64,000 nucleotides of DNA from positions 62,001 to 126,000 of the forward strand of contig JBJKZD010000007.1 of NCBI GenBank assembly GCA_045560765.1. Reading direction: 5' to 3'. Position numbers and translations under genes: made by a program. This DNA comes from UBA9926 sp913064795. Its GTDB lineage: Bacteria; Pseudomonadota; Gammaproteobacteria; Pseudomonadales; Azotimanducaceae. Every line of letters begins with the position of its first letter. The stretch's first letter is position 1. This document shows positions 43,810 to 53,016 of the stretch, in pieces. The notes below the pieces were generated by a model. The model did no database searches. It was not told where the DNA came from and saw nothing but the letters and a program-made list of their open reading frames with translations.

Positions 43810-44943
43810 ATGGCAGCATTAAACGAAGAACAACAAATGATTAAAGACCAGGCCTCGGCTTGGGTTCGAGAACAAGCACCAGTCTCTAGTTTCAGAGCGA
43901 TGCGGGACCAGGGCGATGAGTTAGCCTATTTTCCAGAGACTTGGAAGGCGATGACAGAAATGGGTTGGACGGGGCTTTTGGTGCCTGAAGCCTATGGCGG
44001 AGCGGGTCTAGGATATCAGACCTTTGGCTTGGTGCTAGAGCAGCTGGGGCGGAATCTTGTTGCTTCCCCACTGTTTGCGTCGGCGCTGGTCGGAGCGACT
44101 GCCCTCATTCAATCGGGCTCTGAGGAACAAAAGCAAGAAATTTTGCCCAAAATCGCAGAGGGCAGCCGTTTGGTCGTGCTCGCATCAGACGAGGGCAACC
44201 GTCATAACCCCGAGGATCAGCAATCAATGGCACAATCCATCCCTGGGGGATATCGGCTGCAGGGTGAAAAGCGCATGGTGATGGAAGGAATGGCCGCCAC
44301 TGATTTTGTGGTCTCAGCCAGAGTTGCCGGGGAGTCTGGAGTCGACGCAATCGGATTATTTTTAGTGGCGGCTGACCATTCTGGAGTGAGTCGGCGTGCC
44401 ACGAAAACGATGGATTCTCGAGGTTATGCGGCCGTAACCTTTGATGACGTCGAGCTGATGGAGGCCGCACGCCTGAGCCGGGCTTCGGGCGAGGTCGGTG
44501 CTTTGGATGGGCTTCTGATGGCCGCTACGGCAAGTCTCACAGCAGAAATGCTGGGAACCGCTGCCGCGGCCTTCGATATGACCTTGGATTACTTGAAAAC
44601 GCGGAAGCAATTTGGGCAGATCATCGGTGGATTCCAATCACTTGGCCACCGTGCTGCTGGCCTGTATTCAGAGATGGAGCTGACACGCAGTTGTGTCGAA
44701 GCCGCCCTAAAGGCAATCGACGATGACGCAGACAATGCAGCGGAACTGGTTGCTTTGGCCAAATGTAAAACCAACCTGTTTCTGCACGAAATGTCCAATC
44801 AGTTGATTCAAATTCATGGGGGAATTGGAATGACCGATGAATTTGACGCCGGGTTCTATTTGAAGCGAGCCAGAGTCTTGGAGATGGCGTTCGGCACTGC
44901 CAGTTATCACAGAGATCGCTACGCGGCGTTGCTTGATTTCTAG
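43810..44943 (+). CDS. Acyl-CoA dehydrogenase family protein (second of a pair)
   Basis: 377 residues from ATG 43810 (MAALNEEQQMIKDQASAW). Motifs: LLVPEAYGGAGLGYQ, LDYLKTRKQFGQIIGGFQ and IQIHGGIGMTDEFDAGFYLK, the last being the usual dimer/FAD segment. The canonical glycine-rich substrate stretch in the middle is weak (SDEGNRHNPEDQQSMA), as in the less conserved partner of heteromeric dehydrogenases. The frame is open upstream to 43645, but that overlaps the first gene out of register and is not family-like. Ends before the tRNA-Leu promoter. Confidence 0.88.
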   Translation: MAALNEEQQMIKDQASAWVREQAPVSSFRAMRDQGDELAYFPETWKAMTEMGWTGLLVPEAYGGAGLGYQTFGLVLEQLGRNLVASPLFASALVGATALIQSGSEEQKQEILPKIAEGSRLVVLASDEGNRHNPEDQQSMAQSIPGGYRLQGEKRMVMEGMAATDFVVSARVAGESGVDAIGLFLVAADHSGVSRRATKTMDSRGYAAVTFDDVELMEAARLSRASGEVGALDGLLMAATASLTAEMLGTAAAAFDMTLDYLKTRKQFGQIIGGFQSLGHRAAGLYSEMELTRSCVEAALKAIDDDADNAAELVALAKCKTNLFLHEMSNQLIQIHGGIGMTDEFDAGFYLKRARVLEMAFGTASYHRDRYAALLDF

Positions 44944-45000
44944 TGACCTTGGGTCCTGGTGACGGCTAAGGCCTGACAAGGGGTGCGTGAGTATCGGTTG

Positions 45001-45029
45001 TTGTGGATACGGGGTAGACACTCTATAAT
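45001..45029 (+). promoter_or_regulatory. Sigma70-type promoter of tRNA-Leu
   Basis: TTGTGG at 45001-45006, 17-base spacer, perfect TATAAT at 45024-45029, then a GC-rich TTGGGCCCTC discriminator. The tRNA starts 81 bases downstream. An own promoter is expected if tRNA-Leu was separated from the Pro-Arg-His transcript. Confidence 0.75.
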
Positions 45030-45109
45030 TTGGGCCCTCACGCCACTAGCTGGCGTGACTCAATGATACCTGCAGGCCTCAGTGCAACACGAAAACCAGC
45101 AGGAAATAA

Positions 45110-45195
<86 letters not shown>

Positions 45196-45277
45196 TATTA
45201 ATGATCAGATGGTGTTCCTTTTCAACTCTACCAGAGGTGGTTGAGGGCGCACGCAACTATTGGGGTGGGTAGCAGTC

Positions 45278-46729
45278 ATGCAAGTTACAGTTGAGACAGT
45301 CTCGAAACTCGAGCGAAAATTACGCATTACGGTGCCTTCAGAGCAGATTGACGGCAAGGTGGAAGAAAAAATCAAGCAGGCGGCTGCCCAGGCTCGGATT
45401 AAAGGCTTCAGGCCCGGTAAGGTGCCTGTTCGAGAAGTCCGCCGACGTTTCGGAGCGGGTATTCTCCAGGAAGTGTCTGGAGAAGTGATGCAGCAAAGCT
45501 TTTCTGAGGCAGTTACCCAGCAAGACTTGAAACCAGCCGGAATGCCAGCCATCGATGACGTTGTGATGGAGACCGGAAAGGATCTGAGTTTCTCTGCGCT
45601 GATCGAAATTTTTCCAGAGGTGAAGCCTGGACAATTTGGTGAGATCAGCATTACTCGACCCGTTGCGGAGGTTATGGCGACCGATCTAGACGCCATGATT
45701 GATAAATTAAGAGAACAGCGGAAAAAATTTGAATCAGTCGATCGACCAGCTGCTGAAGAGGATCAAGTCACGATTGATTTCTCCGGCACGGTTGACGGAG
45801 AAGCCTTCGAGGGGGGACAAGGTGAGGGTCACCAACTCGTCCTCGGGTCTGGATCAATGATTCCTGGCTTCGAGGCAGGAATCGTGGGACTCAGCGCGAG
45901 CGAGAGCAAAGCTGTGTCTGTGACCTTTCCTGAGGACTATCAGGCAGAAGACTTGGCGGGCAAAGACGCCGTGTTTTCGATCACCGTGCATCAGGTAGAA
46001 GCCTCCGTCCTCCCGGAACTTGACGATGAATTTTACAAGGAATTCGGGGTTGAAGCGGGTGGCATGGAAGCCTTTAAAGTCGAAGTTCAAAATAATATGG
46101 AAAAAGAGCTCAAGGCGGCCGTCGACAACCGTGTGAAAACCCAAGTGATGGATGGGCTTGTCGAGGTGACGTCGCTCGATGTGCCGAAGGCGTTGATCAA
46201 CGACGAGTGCGAGCGAATGCGCCAAGATATGATGCGACAATTTGGTGGTGGCCAGCAAATTGATCCCAACATGCTGCCTTTGGAGCTTTTTTCGGACCAA
46301 GCTGATCGAAGGGTACGCTTAGGCCTGATCGTCAATGCAATCGTCGAGCAAGAAAATGTCGTGACGGATGAAGACGCTGTTCGAGCCAAGATTGAAGAAA
46401 TTGCCAGCAGTTATGAAGAGCCTGAGCAGTTGATTAATTATTATTATAGTAACGAGCAGCAGCTGAACCAGGTTCAAAGTTTGGTTTTGGAGGAGCAAAT
46501 TGTGGCGCTGGTACTGGCTTCTGCCCAAGTGATTGATGAACCCGTGAGTTATGATGAGGCCATTAAACCGCCAGCACCTGAATCCTCAGATGAAGACGAC
46601 GCAAATCAGACATCAGATGCGGACGCTGACTTAGCTCCGGAGCCAGATCAAAGCGCTGAGACGGATGACGAAGCGCCGGCTGCAGAGGTGAGTCCGGAAG
46701 CAGTCAACAAAGCGGAAACAAAGGATTAA
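45278..46729 (+). CDS. tig: Trigger factor
   Basis: Ribosome-associated chaperone and prolyl isomerase. 483 residues: ribosome-binding domain with GFRPGKVPVREVRRRFG (the ribosome-docking loop), FKBP domain (QVTIDFSGTVDGEAFEGG, about residues 155-240), and the helical chaperone domain. The last ~60 residues after position 420 form an unusual highly acidic, low-complexity tail (ESSDEDDANQTSDADADLAP) beyond the normal family end (E. coli 432). Start ATG 45278 (MQVTVETVSKLERKL) fits; an ATG at 45260 is in frame but not conserved. Upstream of clpP-clpX-lon as in many proteobacteria. Confidence 0.96.
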   Translation: MQVTVETVSKLERKLRITVPSEQIDGKVEEKIKQAAAQARIKGFRPGKVPVREVRRRFGAGILQEVSGEVMQQSFSEAVTQQDLKPAGMPAIDDVVMETGKDLSFSALIEIFPEVKPGQFGEISITRPVAEVMATDLDAMIDKLREQRKKFESVDRPAAEEDQVTIDFSGTVDGEAFEGGQGEGHQLVLGSGSMIPGFEAGIVGLSASESKAVSVTFPEDYQAEDLAGKDAVFSITVHQVEASVLPELDDEFYKEFGVEAGGMEAFKVEVQNNMEKELKAAVDNRVKTQVMDGLVEVTSLDVPKALINDECERMRQDMMRQFGGGQQIDPNMLPLELFSDQADRRVRLGLIVNAIVEQENVVTDEDAVRAKIEEIASSYEEPEQLINYYYSNEQQLNQVQSLVLEEQIVALVLASAQVIDEPVSYDEAIKPPAPESSDEDDANQTSDADADLAPEPDQSAETDDEAPAAEVSPEAVNKAETKD

Positions 46730-47068
46730 GATCAGGTCAGCAACGAGATCCGAAAGGAATCGTTAAAGAGAAACCGAAACAGGGAAAAGGAAGAGACAAT
46801 CGATTGTCTTTAGGCGTTAACTTTTATGGGCCAGCGTTCTCGAATCAGCAGATCCAATCAAATGCGGGCTGCGTAACTGCTTTGACACACCGTCTTCACA
46901 TCCAAAGATGAAAATTCAGAGAACGCAGAGAAGACAGAGGCTGATTAAAATAAAACGAAGCTATTTCGCTGCAGACGGGCCGGGCTTTGGAGATCGGAAG
47001 AACACGGGGTGTTAAAAATGTACATTAAACGCCCAAAACCAAAAAGTGTGATGATGTAGGATTTGACT
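46730..47068. other. tig-clpP intergenic region with a 16-bp palindrome
   Basis: About 339 bases without a recognised gene. It holds a perfect 16-base palindrome AGACAATCGATTGTCT at 46794-46809, 65 bases past the tig stop, and a heat-shock-like promoter candidate at 47012-47038. The palindrome lacks a T run, so it may be a protein-binding site or RNA-end structure rather than a terminator. Confidence 0.6.
47012..47038 (+). promoter_or_regulatory. clpP: Possible sigma32-type promoter of clpP
   Basis: TTAAAA at 47012-47017, 13-base spacer, GCCCAAAA at 47031-47038. It has the same spacing and nearly the same elements as the htpG candidate (TTGAAA, 13, CCCCAAAA). clpP belongs to the RpoH regulon in E. 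coli. The -35 deviates from TTGAA, so this is weaker than the htpG site. The leader would be about 25 bases. Confidence 0.4.
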
Positions 47069-47719
47069 ATGAGTAGAGAGATAGAAGGTGGTTCGCAAAT
47101 GGTGACCCAAGGGTTGGGGCTAATTCCTATGGTGCTTGAGCAAACTGCGAGAGGCGAGCGATCCTACGATATCTATAGTCGTCTTCTCAAAGAACGCATC
47201 ATATTTGTAGTAGGACCGATCGATGACAATGTGGCGAACCTCATCGTCGCTCAGTTGCTGTTTGCCGAATCAGAGAACGCCGATAAGGATGTACAGCTTT
47301 ATATCAATTCCCCAGGGGGCTCCGTGACGGCAGGCCTCGCGATTTACGATACAATGCAGTTTATCAACTGTGACGTATCCACCTTGTGCATTGGGCAAGC
47401 AGCCAGCATGGGGGCCTTATTGTTGGCTGGGGGAACGGCTGGAAAGCGTTATTGTCTACCTAATTCAAGAGTGATGATTCATCAGCCGAGTGGGGGCTCT
47501 CAAGGGCAAGCCTCTGATATCGAGATTCAAGCGAAGGAAATCCTTTATTTGCGAGAGCGAATGAACGAGATTATGGGACAGCATACCGGCAAATCAGCAG
47601 ATCAGCTGGCCATTGATACAGAGCGTGACTATTTCATGAACCCGCACGATGCGCTGGCGTATGGCTTGATCGATAAGGTCCAAGAACCCCGCTCTAACAG
47701 TCTGGCCGCAGTCAAATAA
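47069..47719 (+). CDS. clpP: ATP-dependent Clp protease proteolytic subunit
   Basis: 216 residues. Serine protease tetradecamer working with ClpX. Catalytic Ser in GQAASMGALLLAGG, His in VMIHQPSGG and Asp in ERDYFMNP; also YINSPGGSVTAGLAIYDTM. The ATG 47069 has TAGGA at eight bases; ATG 47099 is a possible alternative start, giving the usual mature-like VTQGLGLIPMV. clpX follows after 196 bases. Confidence 0.96.
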   Translation: MSREIEGGSQMVTQGLGLIPMVLEQTARGERSYDIYSRLLKERIIFVVGPIDDNVANLIVAQLLFAESENADKDVQLYINSPGGSVTAGLAIYDTMQFINCDVSTLCIGQAASMGALLLAGGTAGKRYCLPNSRVMIHQPSGGSQGQASDIEIQAKEILYLRERMNEIMGQHTGKSADQLAIDTERDYFMNPHDALAYGLIDKVQEPRSNSLAAVK

Positions 47720-47915
47720 GGTTCGTTACTGAAATTTTGCGCTGATTGAGGTTAGTGCTATAAAGGGGTAGTCCCGAGAGGACGGGCACTAAAGAAAGCG
47801 CTCGGATCGACCGATAATATTTGTAGCGACGTGAGTGCCTAAGGTAGAAGAGAATAGAAAAGGCTGTGTGGACCAGAGCCTGCTGAACAGAGAATGAATC
47901 GGAGTTGAGAGAAAG

Positions 47916-49193
47916 ATGTCTGACGATCACGATGGAAATAGCGGCGATGGCAAGCTTCTGCATTGTAACTTCTGCGGAAAAAGCCAACATGAAGTCAGAA
48001 AACTCATCGCAGGCCCATCCGTCTATGTGTGCGACGAATGTGTAGAACTTTGCAACGATATTATTCGAGAGGAGCTACAAGAGACGCAGGAGGAAGCGGA
48101 GTTCAAAAAGCTACCGACTCCTCGAGAAATATCAGGGATATTGGATGAATACGTCATTGGTCAAAGTAGAGCCAAGCGCGTGCTGTCAGTGGCTGTCTAC
48201 AATCATTACAAACGACTGAATTATTCGGGTAAAAAAGATGATGTCGAGCTCCAGAAGAGCAATATTCTGCTGGTTGGCCCCACTGGCGTGGGTAAGACGC
48301 TTTTGGCCGAAACTCTGGCAAGACTCCTTGATGTTCCTTTCACGATTGCCGACGCAACCACGCTTACAGAAGCCGGTTATGTCGGGGAAGATGTCGAGAA
48401 TATTATCCAGAAGCTGCTTCAAAAATGCGATTACGATGTGGATAAGGCGCAGGTGGGGATCGTTTACATCGATGAAATCGATAAAATTTCGAGAAAAAGC
48501 GATAATCCCTCCATTACGCGAGATGTCTCTGGCGAGGGAGTGCAGCAGGCGTTACTCAAGCTGATCGAAGGGACCGTTGCGTCCGTACCCCCTCAGGGAG
48601 GACGGAAACATCCCCAGCAAGAATTCCTCCAGGTAGATACCTCTAACATCTTGTTTATCTGCGGAGGCGCATTCGCCGGTCTAGATAAAGTCATCATGGA
48701 TCGTTCGGCAAAGAGCGGGATTGGCTTTGGTGCGACGGTAGTTTCAGAAAATACGAAAAAAAATCTTGGGGAGACACTTAAAACCGTCGAGCCTGAGGAC
48801 TTAGTGCGCTATGGATTGATCCCGGAATTCGTTGGCCGTCTGCCTGTTCTAGCAACCCTTGATGAACTCGATGAAGAAGCCTTGGTTCGTATTCTTACTG
48901 AGCCGAAAAATGCCTACACCAAGCAATACACCAAGCTCTTTGAGATGGAAGACGTGGAGATCGACTTCCGCGAGGATGCGCTGAAGGCAGTAGCAAAGAA
49001 AGCGGTCGAGCGTAAAACCGGTGCGCGTGGCTTAAGGTCGATTCTCGAGTCTGTATTGCTTGATGTGATGTACGATATTCCCTCTGAAGACGAAGTGACA
49101 AAAGTAGTCGTGGATGAGAATGTTATCCTGGGGAACAGCGAACCCATGCTGATCTATCAACCCCAAGAGCAAAAGAAGTCACAAGAACAGTAA
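47916..49193 (+). CDS. clpX: ATP-dependent Clp protease ATP-binding subunit ClpX
   Basis: 425 residues (E. coli 424). Unfoldase that feeds ClpP. N-terminal zinc-binding domain CNFCGKSQHEV with CDECVELC, Walker A GPTGVGKTLLAETLA, Walker B IVYIDEIDKI, and the ClpP-contact loop IGFGATV region. The sensor-2 motif GARGLRSILE is present. The 5' gap of 196 bases contains no gene; a separate promoter is possible but was not placed. Confidence 0.97.
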   Translation: MSDDHDGNSGDGKLLHCNFCGKSQHEVRKLIAGPSVYVCDECVELCNDIIREELQETQEEAEFKKLPTPREISGILDEYVIGQSRAKRVLSVAVYNHYKRLNYSGKKDDVELQKSNILLVGPTGVGKTLLAETLARLLDVPFTIADATTLTEAGYVGEDVENIIQKLLQKCDYDVDKAQVGIVYIDEIDKISRKSDNPSITRDVSGEGVQQALLKLIEGTVASVPPQGGRKHPQQEFLQVDTSNILFICGGAFAGLDKVIMDRSAKSGIGFGATVVSENTKKNLGETLKTVEPEDLVRYGLIPEFVGRLPVLATLDELDEEALVRILTEPKNAYTKQYTKLFEMEDVEIDFREDALKAVAKKAVERKTGARGLRSILESVLLDVMYDIPSEDEVTKVVVDENVILGNSEPMLIYQPQEQKKSQEQ

Positions 49194-49818
49194 CCTCCCC
49201 CTCAGCTCAACGCGATCAGCGGGCACGACGGCCGTGTCGCGCTTCTCTGGGGAAGGGCTGTAAGCGCAGAGCACCCCTTCGAGCTTTCTACGAAAAGTTT
49301 AAAAAGCCAGCCTCGCCTGAACGAATGCGGGCCTCCCGCACGTAGGCAGAGATCAGCCGGTGATTCATCAGCGATCAGGGACTGAGCGGTGGAAAGAAAA
49401 AGACTTGGCGCCGTTTCCTCACACGATCATCGCCTCGCTAATCAGAATGTCTTCGGGTGCAGAGAGGGGCGTGGTCTTATGCTTAGGGTAGTGGGCGTCT
49501 AAAATCTGCACTCTCAGATATCTTGTTTTTGAGTCCGAAGCAGGCAATGGGTCCTGCCGGAGCCATCAAGGGTTGGTCCTTCACTCAACGATGACGATAT
49601 CCCAGACAGGGCTCGGACATTTTGGTGTATGCTAATCCCATATCGACAAAGGAACGTTTAGGCTCGAGCCGAAACAGGGCTCTAATCGAGCAATATTGAG
49701 TAACGTCTTTGCCATGGTTGCGCGGCAAAGCGCAAATCAAGCTGGGCTAATTAATGAACAAGGCCGTAGATTAAATAGCAGTTCCACACATTGAATATTT
49801 AGCTAGGAAACACCAAAT
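49194..49818. other. Long clpX-lon intergenic region
   Basis: 625 bases, the longest gene-free stretch here. Every ATG-led frame checked is under 20 residues. Visible structures: hairpin TGCGGG/CCCGCA (49326-49340), the 10-base palindrome GGCTCGAGCC (49661-49670), and a TTTGCC/GGCAAA stem around 49710-49735. I found no convincing sigma70 or sigma32 promoter for lon, although lon is heat-induced in relatives. An unannotated regulatory RNA cannot be excluded. Confidence 0.5.
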
Positions 49819-52218
49819 ATGAGTCAAATCGCCGAAGTTCCTGTTGTAACGTTGAGAGATATGGTGGTCTATCCCCACGGTGTTCAGCCTCTGTTTATAG
49901 GCACCCCCAAGTCGATCAGCGCGCTGGAAGCTGCGCAGGCAGGGGCAGGAGATAAGCGGATCTTGCTGCTCGCAAAAATGGAGCCGGAGAACAACGATCC
50001 CACAACAAAAGACCTCTACCGGTATGGTACGACAGCAACAATCTTGCAACTGATTCGACTGCCGGATAAAACGGTGAAAATCCTGGTCGAAGGAGAGAGT
50101 CGCGCCAAGGTCTCTGCCCTGAGGGATTCTGAGGCTCACTTTGTCGCAGACATTGAGTTGATATCAGAGGAAGTGTTGCCGGAGGCGGAAGCCGCCGCTC
50201 TGTGCGACGCTTTAATGAAAACGTTTGAATCCTATGTCAATGCGAGCAAAAAAATTCCAGCAGAGGTTGTAACCTCGGTTTCTGGGATTACTCAGCCAAG
50301 CCGATTAGTCGATACCATCGCAGCGCAGCTAAATCTCAGTCTTAAAGAGAAGCAGACTTTACTGGAGACCGCAAAGGTTCAAGCTCGAATCAAACGCATG
50401 TCAGCGCTGCTCTCGGGAGAGATCGAGGTTTCTGGAGTCGACAAAAAGATCCGAGGTCGCGTTAAGAAGCAAATGGAGAAAAGCCAGCGAGAGTATTATT
50501 TAAACGAACAGATGAAGGCGATCCAAAAAGAGCTCGGCGATCTTGATGAGGGCCCCACAGAAATTGAACAACTGCAGGAAAGAGTAGAGGCCTCTGGAAT
50601 GCCCGCTGAGGCCAAGGATAAAGTTGATGCGGAGATTAAAAAGTTAAAAATGATGTCTCCAATGTCAGCGGAAGCAACCGTTGTCCGAAGCTATCTTGAT
50701 TGGATGCTCAATACCCCTTGGAAAAAACGTTCTCGAGTTAAAACCGACATCAGTGCCGCTGAACAAATTTTGAATGAAGACCATTACGGCCTTGATGATG
50801 TTAAAGAGCGGATCTTAGAATTTCTTGCGGTGCAAAAACGGGTGAAAAAGAACAAAGGCCCGGTGCTTTGTCTTGTTGGACCTCCGGGTGTCGGGAAGAC
50901 ATCCTTGGGCGAATCTATTGCCAGAGCAACGAACAGAAAATTTGTCCGCATGGCTTTGGGTGGCGTACGTGATGAGGCAGAAATACGCGGCCATCGCCGA
51001 ACCTATATTGGCTCCATGCCCGGGAAAGTCATTCAAAAGTTATCGAAAGCGGGGGTTAAGAACCCACTTTTTCTGCTAGACGAAATCGATAAGATGGGGC
51101 AAGACCATCGCGGGGATCCAGCGTCTGGGTTGCTGGAGGTCCTCGATCCGGAACAAAACAACAGCTTTAACGACCATTATCTCGAAGTGGACTACGATCT
51201 TTCCGAGGTCATGTTTATCTGCACCTCAAATTCTATGAATATCCCTGTGCCCTTGATGGACCGGATGGAAGTTATTCGGATCCCAGGCTATACGGAAGAT
51301 GAAAAATGTAACATTGCCACTCGGTTTTTGTTCACCAAACAGCTCAAGAACAATGGCCTTAAAGCTGGTGACCTGACTTTGAGCGATGAGACCGTCCTCG
51401 ATATTATTCGGTATTACACGAAAGAAGCAGGGGTTAGGGGCCTCGAGCGAGAAATTGCAAAGATTTGCCGCAAAGTTGTCAAAGCCATTTCAACCTCCGA
51501 CGCAGCGCTCCCCATTGTGGTCGGTCCTGATCAGCTGGAAGACTATCTTGGGGTTCAGCGCTTTAAGTTCGGTCAGGCCGAAGCGGAAGATCAGGTCGGG
51601 CAGGTTACAGGCCTTGCAGTGACGAGCGTGGGTGGTGAGCTGCTATCGATCGAGACAGCGACAGTACCGGGGAAGGGTACAACGGTCAAAACAGGCTCCT
51701 TGGGCGACGTCATGCAGGAATCAATCCAGGCCGCGATTACTGTGGTTAGGAGTCGAGCGAATGCCTTGGGCATCGCGGAAGACTTTCACGAAAAGTTAGA
51801 CCTTCATATTCATATGCCAGAGGGGGCTACTCCCAAGGATGGCCCGAGCGCTGGAATCGGCTTATGTACCGCGATTGTTTCTGCGCTGACAGGAATCCCA
51901 GCGCGTTCCGAAGTGGCGATGACGGGTGAGATTACTCTGCGTGGGCAAGTCTTGGCGATTGGTGGTTTGAAAGAGAAGTTGCTTGCCGCGCATCGAGGTG
52001 GCATTAAAACGGTTTTGATCCCCGAAGATAATCGGCGAGATTTGAAAGAGATCCCAGAAACGATTCTGACGGATCTTGACATTCGTCCCGTGCAATGGAT
52101 TGACGAAGTCTTGGAAGTTGCCCTGAGTGAGATTCCGGAACCCAAGGTTCGAGCAGGAGACGGAGACGCTGAAATAGCGGCTTCTGATTCGGACGAGACG
52201 CGAATGAGTGCTCATTAG
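49819..52218 (+). CDS. lon: ATP-dependent Lon protease
   Basis: 799 residues (E. coli 784). N-terminal LAN substrate domain (VPVVTLRDMVVYPHGVQPLF), AAA+ module with Walker A GPPGVGKTSLGESIA and Walker B PLFLLDEIDKMG, and a C-terminal protease with catalytic Ser in DGPSAGIGLCTAI and Lys in LKEKLLAAHRGGIKTV. Degrades misfolded and regulatory proteins in the cytosol. Followed by hupB with its own strong promoter starting seven bases after the stop. Confidence 0.97.
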   Translation: MSQIAEVPVVTLRDMVVYPHGVQPLFIGTPKSISALEAAQAGAGDKRILLLAKMEPENNDPTTKDLYRYGTTATILQLIRLPDKTVKILVEGESRAKVSALRDSEAHFVADIELISEEVLPEAEAAALCDALMKTFESYVNASKKIPAEVVTSVSGITQPSRLVDTIAAQLNLSLKEKQTLLETAKVQARIKRMSALLSGEIEVSGVDKKIRGRVKKQMEKSQREYYLNEQMKAIQKELGDLDEGPTEIEQLQERVEASGMPAEAKDKVDAEIKKLKMMSPMSAEATVVRSYLDWMLNTPWKKRSRVKTDISAAEQILNEDHYGLDDVKERILEFLAVQKRVKKNKGPVLCLVGPPGVGKTSLGESIARATNRKFVRMALGGVRDEAEIRGHRRTYIGSMPGKVIQKLSKAGVKNPLFLLDEIDKMGQDHRGDPASGLLEVLDPEQNNSFNDHYLEVDYDLSEVMFICTSNSMNIPVPLMDRMEVIRIPGYTEDEKCNIATRFLFTKQLKNNGLKAGDLTLSDETVLDIIRYYTKEAGVRGLEREIAKICRKVVKAISTSDAALPIVVGPDQLEDYLGVQRFKFGQAEAEDQVGQVTGLAVTSVGGELLSIETATVPGKGTTVKTGSLGDVMQESIQAAITVVRSRANALGIAEDFHEKLDLHIHMPEGATPKDGPSAGIGLCTAIVSALTGIPARSEVAMTGEITLRGQVLAIGGLKEKLLAAHRGGIKTVLIPEDNRRDLKEIPETILTDLDIRPVQWIDEVLEVALSEIPEPKVRAGDGDAEIAASDSDETRMSAH

Positions 52219-52224
52219 AATTGC

Positions 52225-52253
52225 TTGACCGTCTGTAAGTCAGTTGCTATAAA
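52225..52253 (+). promoter_or_regulatory. hupB: Sigma70 promoter of hupB
   Basis: TTGACC at 52225-52230, 17-base spacer, TATAAA at 52248-52253: near-consensus in both boxes and spacing. The leader to the TTG start is about 63 bases. It allows HU expression independent of lon. Confidence 0.8.
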
Positions 52254-52322
52254 AGCTTGAGAAGCCAGAGCAAAGGCTGCTGCAACCGTCTCGTCAAATA
52301 AAACCTAATGAAGGGGTAAACA

Positions 52323-52595
52323 TTGAATAAACAAGAACTAATCGACAACATGGCAGAGTCTGCGGACATCTCAAAAGCATCAGCTGCGCGAGCACTTGAA
52401 TCGATGGTCGACTCCGTCACGGGCGCACTGAAAAGTGGTGACTCCTTGACCCTCGTTGGATTCGGGACCTTCTCTGTGAGAAAAAGAGAAGCCCGGGCTG
52501 GCCGCAATCCAAAGACTGGTGAGGCGATTCAGATTAAGGCCGCAAATGTTCCTGCTTTTAAGGCGGGTAAGGCGCTTAAAGAAGCCCTTAACTAA
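52323..52595 (+). CDS. hupB: DNA-binding protein HU-beta
   Basis: 90 residues, exact HU length. Bends and compacts DNA as a histone-like dimer. Motifs: NKQELIDNMAESADISKASA, GDSLTLVGFGTFSV and the beta-arm AGRNPKTGEAIQIKA. The start codon is TTG at 52323; the following NKQELID is the canonical HU start and AAGGGG lies six bases upstream, so the TTG is well supported. Standard position between lon and ppiD. Confidence 0.96.
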   Translation: MNKQELIDNMAESADISKASAARALESMVDSVTGALKSGDSLTLVGFGTFSVRKREARAGRNPKTGEAIQIKAANVPAFKAGKALKEALN

Positions 52596-52608
52596 AAACC
52601 TTCTAATG

Positions 52609-52636
52609 CTTCTGCGCGCCCAACGGCGCGTAGAAG
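52609..52636 (+). terminator. Stem-loop after hupB
   Basis: CTTCTGCGCGCC pairs with GGCGCGTAGAAG (one G-T pair) around CAAC, a 12-base stem 13 bases after the stop. No T run follows, so it may protect the mRNA 3' end or act with Rho rather than as a classic intrinsic terminator. Confidence 0.55.
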
Positions 52637-53016
52637 TAAGGGCTGGAAGCTGCCATCAAATAATCACCCGAGTCTCCCCCGAGGGGTCTGCATATGCTGG
52701 TCGACCCGGGATATGGTTTCTAGCTCCACAAGGCAATGGGCGTAGAGAAGACCGCACTCTCCTCCCGCAGCTCCAAACCTCCTGCTGTTCCAAACCTCCC
52801 TCAGTTTTGCGTTGCGAAAAGCATGACGTTGCGGCGTGATCCGCGTTGCACAAGGTGTCGTGTCGTGATGTCAGTCAAAAGCCCGCGGTAGCTTTGTCAC
52901 CGCCCTAAAAACCCTCCAAGCGGCTAAGCATCATTTTTTGCAGCTCTTCTATGCAGTGCGAGGCGATGAATGGTGTTAAAATCATGGAATCTAAGAAATG
53001 ACGCTAGGAAGTGATT
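52637..53016. other. ppiD: hupB-ppiD intergenic region
   Basis: 380 bases without a recognised gene. Some proteobacteria carry tRNA-Val/Asp genes here; none is seen. An extended -10 like TGTTAAAAT occurs at 52974-52982 and could drive ppiD with a leader of about 30 bases; no matching -35 was found, as is common for extended -10 promoters. Confidence 0.4.

Noticed and set aside
49630..49650. Sigma32 promoter for lon around TCCCATAT
   Set aside because: The -10 resembles the consensus but no TTGAA-like -35 lies at 13-15 bases.
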